This document shows positions 16,239 through 19,068 of a stretch of 19,068 nt of DNA, in pieces (position 1 is the first letter of the stretch; each line of letters opens with the position of its first letter). The notes beneath the pieces were generated by a model. It was not told where the DNA came from, did not search any database, and saw nothing but the letters and a program-made list of their open reading frames with translations. Made by a program: the position numbers and the translations under genes. The stretch is from CAVWSM01 sp963798505 (GTDB lineage: Bacteria; Actinomycetota; Actinomycetes; Jiangellales; Jiangellaceae). The stretch is taken from positions 1 to 19,068 of the forward strand of contig CAWCTX010000006.1 in assembly GCA_963798505.1 (NCBI GenBank). Direction: 5' to 3'.

Positions 16239-17425
16239 TCACGAAGCGAGGCACAGCGCTCGCGCCGCGACGCGAGACTGCGCCGACGGCGCCGCTGACG
16301 TGCGGTCAGCTCCCCCGGACCGCGGCCGCCGGCAATCCGGGCGAGCACGAACAGCATCAGCACCATGCCCATGAGCACCGCTGCGGCCCCGAATCCGCGG
16401 GCGATCATCCGCGGCTCCGGTGAGGCGACCAGCGTGAAAGCAGCCAGCGGCAGCGACATCTGCGGCCCCGAGAACGGGTCGGCGTTGAAGAAGGTCGTGT
16501 ATCCCGCAGTGAGCAGCACGGGCGACGTCTCGCCGATGCCTCGAGCCGTGCCCAGGATGACGGCTGTCGTCAGGCCGGACCGGGCCGTTGGCAGCACGAC
16601 GTGCAACACAGTGCGCCATCTCGAGCTGCCCAGAGCATACGAGGCCTCGCGCAAGGTGCCCGGCACAAGTCGCAGCACCACGTCCGCCGCGCGGATGATG
16701 ATCGGCAGCATCATGACGCTCAGGGCCATGGCCGCGGCGAATCCTGACTTGTCGACGCCGAGGATGAGGATCAACGTGGCGTAGATGAACAGTCCGGCAA
16801 CGATCGACGGCAGCGCCGTCATCGCCTCGACGACCGTCCGGACGAACCGCGCGAACGGCCCGGGGACCTCGCTCAGGAACACCGCACAGGTCAGTCCCAG
16901 CGGCACCGTGACCACGCAGCGCGATCGCGATCTGCTGGAGCGTGCCGACGATCGCGTGTGCGGCACCGCCCAGCGGTCAGCGGATCGAGCGGGCCGGCGC
17001 TCTGACATGTCCTCGGTGAAGAAGTTCGAGGTGGACGCAGCGCCGCCGCGCCGCGCCACAGCGTGTAGACCACGACGACCACCAGCGCCACCAGCAGCAG
17101 GAACGCCATGCTGTGCACGACCGCACCCGGCAAGCCGGTCGCGCACCGCTGGGCCGGCCTCGTCGAACGAGACCAGGAGCGCGTAGATGGCGAGGAAGAG
17201 CACGTAGGCGACGACGACGAAGCCGAGCAGGCCGTTGAACGGCGCGACTACGGTGAACAGCAGCGCGGTGAGGCTGAGCGCCGACGACCGCCGCGCCCAC
17301 CAGCGGCGAACACATCGGTGTCGCGAGCGCCGCGCAGCTGTCGACGACGGGGCTCCGTCCGTTCGGAACCGGCTGCTCGGCGTGGGGCAGACTGCCTCCG
17401 CCGGCGGCACGAGTTGCGCGGTCAT
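16239..17425 (-). CDS. pstA: Phosphate ABC transporter permease PstA (frameshifted)
   Basis: The inner-membrane permease that pairs with PstC. Visible are several membrane segments (ALSLTALLFTVVAPFNGLLG, MAFLLLVALVVVVVYTLW, VVTVPLGLTCAVFLS, GLFIYATLILIL), the MTALPSIVAGLF block and the EAA loop (LREASYALGSSRWRTVLHVV then GIGETSPVLLTAG). The ATG at 17425 overlaps the pstC TGA (ATGA). The C-terminal end is uncertain: after GGRGPGELTARQRRRRR one frame stops at 16239, 15 bases before the pstS start. At least four frame changes occur, mainly between 16900 and 17300. About 395 codons, longer than typical PstA (about 300), with an extra N-terminal portion. Confidence 0.88.
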
Positions 17426-18472
17426 GCCTCGCTCACCGCGCCGGACCGGCTGCGGGCGATGATCGATGACGCGATGAAGTTGACGACCAACGTCATCAGG
17501 AAGAGCGCGAGTCCGGCGGCGAACAGCGCCGACAGCCCGAACGGTGACGACGCACCGTAGCGCAGCGCGATCAGCGACGACACGTTGAGTTGCGCCGGTC
17601 TGCAGGATGTGCGGCTGGATCACGAAGACCGGCGAGATGATCATGTAGACGGCGATCGTCTCGCCGAGCGCCCGGCCGAGGCCGAGCATCGTGCCGCCGA
17701 TCATGCCGCCCCTGCCGAAGGGCAGCACGACCGCGCGGATCATTCCCCAGCGGGTCGCGCCCAGCGCGAAGGCACCCTCGCGCTCGCCGACCGGCGCCTG
17801 CGAGAACACCTCGCGCATGACCGAGCAGATGATCGGCGTGACCATCATCGCGACGACGATGCCGGCGATGAAGGTGGACGACGTGTAGACGGTCGCCGTC
17901 GCAGTGGGATCACGTGGGTCGACGCCCGTCGACCGCGAAGAAGGGAATCCAGGCGAAGTACGTGGCCAACCAGCGAGGCAGCCCGTCGCCGAAGTCGCCT
18001 CGCACCAGAGTTGGGCTGCAGGAGGAAGGCCCCCCACAGCCCGTAGACGACGCTCGGCACCGCGGCCATGAGGTCGACAAGGCTGATCAGGCGTGCGCTT
18101 GATGCGCTCCGGCGCGTACTCGGAGATGTACAGCGCGGTTGCCGTGGCCAGCGGCACGGCAGAACGCGATCGCCACGAGCGCGATGAGGACCGTGCCACG
18201 ATGATCCCGGCGATGCCGAAGTTGTGTGAGTCCGGCTCCCACGCCTGCGTTGTGAGGAACGACCACCCGGCGACCTCGAGCGCCTGCCATGCCCGGTAGG
18301 CGAGGAACACGCCAACCAGCGCCATGATCGCGAGCACGAGGGCTCCAGCGGCTCGGGCGATGCCGCGGAAGACCACATCGCCCATGCCGGAGGTCGACCG
18401 AATGGCGCGTGGTTGATCGGTGTCGTCGCCATCCGGCTCGAAGAAGACGATCTTCGTGTCGACGTCGGTCAT
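17422..18472 (-). CDS. pstC: Phosphate ABC transporter permease PstC (frameshifted)
   Basis: The inner-membrane permease partner of PstA. About 349 residues when reconstructed. Blocks in order: a cytoplasmic N-terminus with a first membrane segment (GALVLAIMALVGVFLAYRAW), FGIAGIIVGTVLIALVAIAF, AVPLATATALYISEYAPERI, LISLVDLMAAVPSVVYGLWG, TFIAGIVVAMMVTPIICSVM, and the EAA loop FALGATRWGMIRAVVLPFGR with GLGRALGETIAV. The end SRSGAVSEA stops at 17422. The ATG at 18472 overlaps the upstream stop (ATGA). The first two frame changes are a missing G in GTGG(G)CACG near 18197 and one extra base in TTCTGCC near 18164; at least four more follow. Confidence 0.9.
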
Positions 18473-18921
18473 ACGCTGGCCTGCCGCAGGAAGTCACCGG
18501 GCAGCAGGTCACGCCGTCGTCGCAGCCCCGTCGCGACAGGATGCACGACGGTCGCGCGTGGCAGCGCCCTCAGAAAGCCGGCCAGGCTTGCGCCGCACTC
18601 GCGGCCTCGGTCGTAGCCGCGACTGCTCATCGCCACCGGGTTGCCATCCAGGCCGATGGACCACCACCAGTGGGCGCGGGCTGCGTCCATAGACATCTTC
18701 GGCTCGAGGCGTTCGTGCGAGCTCTGCAGCATCTCGATGGCGGCGAGGCAGTCGGTGAGGTCGTCGAAGACGACTGCGCTGCGGCCCATCTCCCGGTTGT
18801 TGCCGGACACAAGGCGCCACGCGACCCAGCTTCCGAGGCGTCCGCCGCCGGGATCCTCGATCCCGGTGAGTACGAGGACGCGCGCCGCCACCTCGTCCCC
18901 CACGTTCACGTCGACTCCCAT
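18469..18921 (-). CDS. Small protein with two DUF1508/YegP-like halves, coupled to pstC (start uncertain)
   Basis: Up to 150 residues from the ATG at 18921. Two similar halves are visible: VAWRLVSGNNREMGRSAVVF with DDLTDCLAAIEML, and WWWSIGLDGNPVAMSSRGYD with RGRECGASLAGFLRAL. Each has the pattern of a YegP/DUF1508 unit (aromatic strand, turn with Asn/Gly, Ser-x-x-Tyr/Phe, then a helix). The function of that family is not established. The TGA at 18469 overlaps the pstC ATG, so it is translationally coupled to the transporter. The frame has no frameshifts. The start is open: GTG at 18909 has GGGAG 5 bases upstream, and the frame also stays open to the right edge of the window, so the true start may lie outside. 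Confidence 0.55.
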   Translation of the reverse strand: MGVDVNVGDEVAARVLVLTGIEDPGGGRLGSWVAWRLVSGNNREMGRSAVVFDDLTDCLAAIEMLQSSHERLEPKMSMDAARAHWWWSIGLDGNPVAMSSRGYDRGRECGASLAGFLRALPRATVVHPVATGLRRRRDLLPGDFLRQASV

Positions 18922-19068
18922 GGCGGCGGCCGGGCGGGTGCCGTTCGCAGCCAGCGAGAGACTGTTGGGCGTTTCGGGCCAAGGCAGGTCAGCGAGGTGA
19001 ACGACGCATGCACGACGCGTGAGCAGCGCCTCCTGTGGACGACCGCTGTCGGTGCTGTGCGTGCCTAG

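Noticed and set aside
5813..18198. Programmed frameshifting as the reason for the frame changes
   Set aside because: The changes have no common slippery sequence or downstream structure, go in both directions, and occur several times per gene.
15848..18472. A giant 874-residue permease protein on the minus strand
   Set aside because: It runs through pstC, pstA and the start of pstS only because frameshifts remove their stops. Each gene has its own start and its own overlapping stop in the correct frames.
1..19068. tRNA or rRNA genes, CRISPR arrays, insertion sequences, transposase or integrase genes
   Set aside because: I looked for cloverleaf-like stems, regularly spaced repeats and transposase motifs and saw none.

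Overview
The window is high-GC DNA with every convincing gene on the minus strand. It looks like an actinobacterium: high third-position GC, GTG/TTG starts, many ATGA/GTGA stop-start overlaps, a Corynebacterium-type ArsR and a PurL of the short bacterial class. I cannot name a genus from the sequence alone. Gene order is given below in the direction of transcription, from right to left.

Right edge to about 5.8 kb holds one long co-directional block. A small protein with two DUF1508/YegP-like halves is translationally coupled to pstC, which is coupled to pstA. Then come a PstS with a C-terminal membrane anchor, a large uncharacterised secreted protein with a C-terminal membrane anchor, a second PstS-like binding protein, a surface protein with Ig-like repeats and a WxL-like C-terminal domain, a DUF916-type (WxL-interacting) membrane protein, a small membrane-anchored protein that shares a domain with the WxL-like protein, a sortase-fold membrane protein that has lost its catalytic His and Cys, and finally pstB. 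A phosphate ABC transporter is thus built around a cell-surface assembly between pstA and pstB. I regard this as the unusual system of the window: a proposed surface-displayed phosphate (or arsenate) capture apparatus.

About 2.5 to 5.75 kb is an arsenic-response cluster directly downstream of pstB: an ArsR/arsenate-reductase-like fusion, an ArsC of the three-helix-bundle plus LMW-phosphatase type, a flavin-dependent oxidoreductase (ArsO-like candidate) and a stand-alone ArsR. A clear promoter with two nearly identical 20-bp ArsR-type operators lies in front of the flavoprotein-arsR pair. No arsenite efflux gene is visible. Next to a phosphate transporter this makes sense as a defence against arsenate entering by the same route.

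About 0.25 to 2.5 kb is purL of purine biosynthesis, intact and unrelated to the rest. The first 249 bases hold a 12-bp inverted repeat and possibly the end of a neighbouring gene.

Quality caution: between about 5.81 and 18.20 kb almost every gene is broken by single-base insertions or deletions, several in G/C runs, while protein-level conservation is restored by changing frame. The genes to the left and the rightmost gene are free of this. I read it as an uncorrected long-read segment rather than pseudogenes. For genes in that stretch I give the span from the inferred start to the inferred stop and describe the protein as pieced together from several frames.
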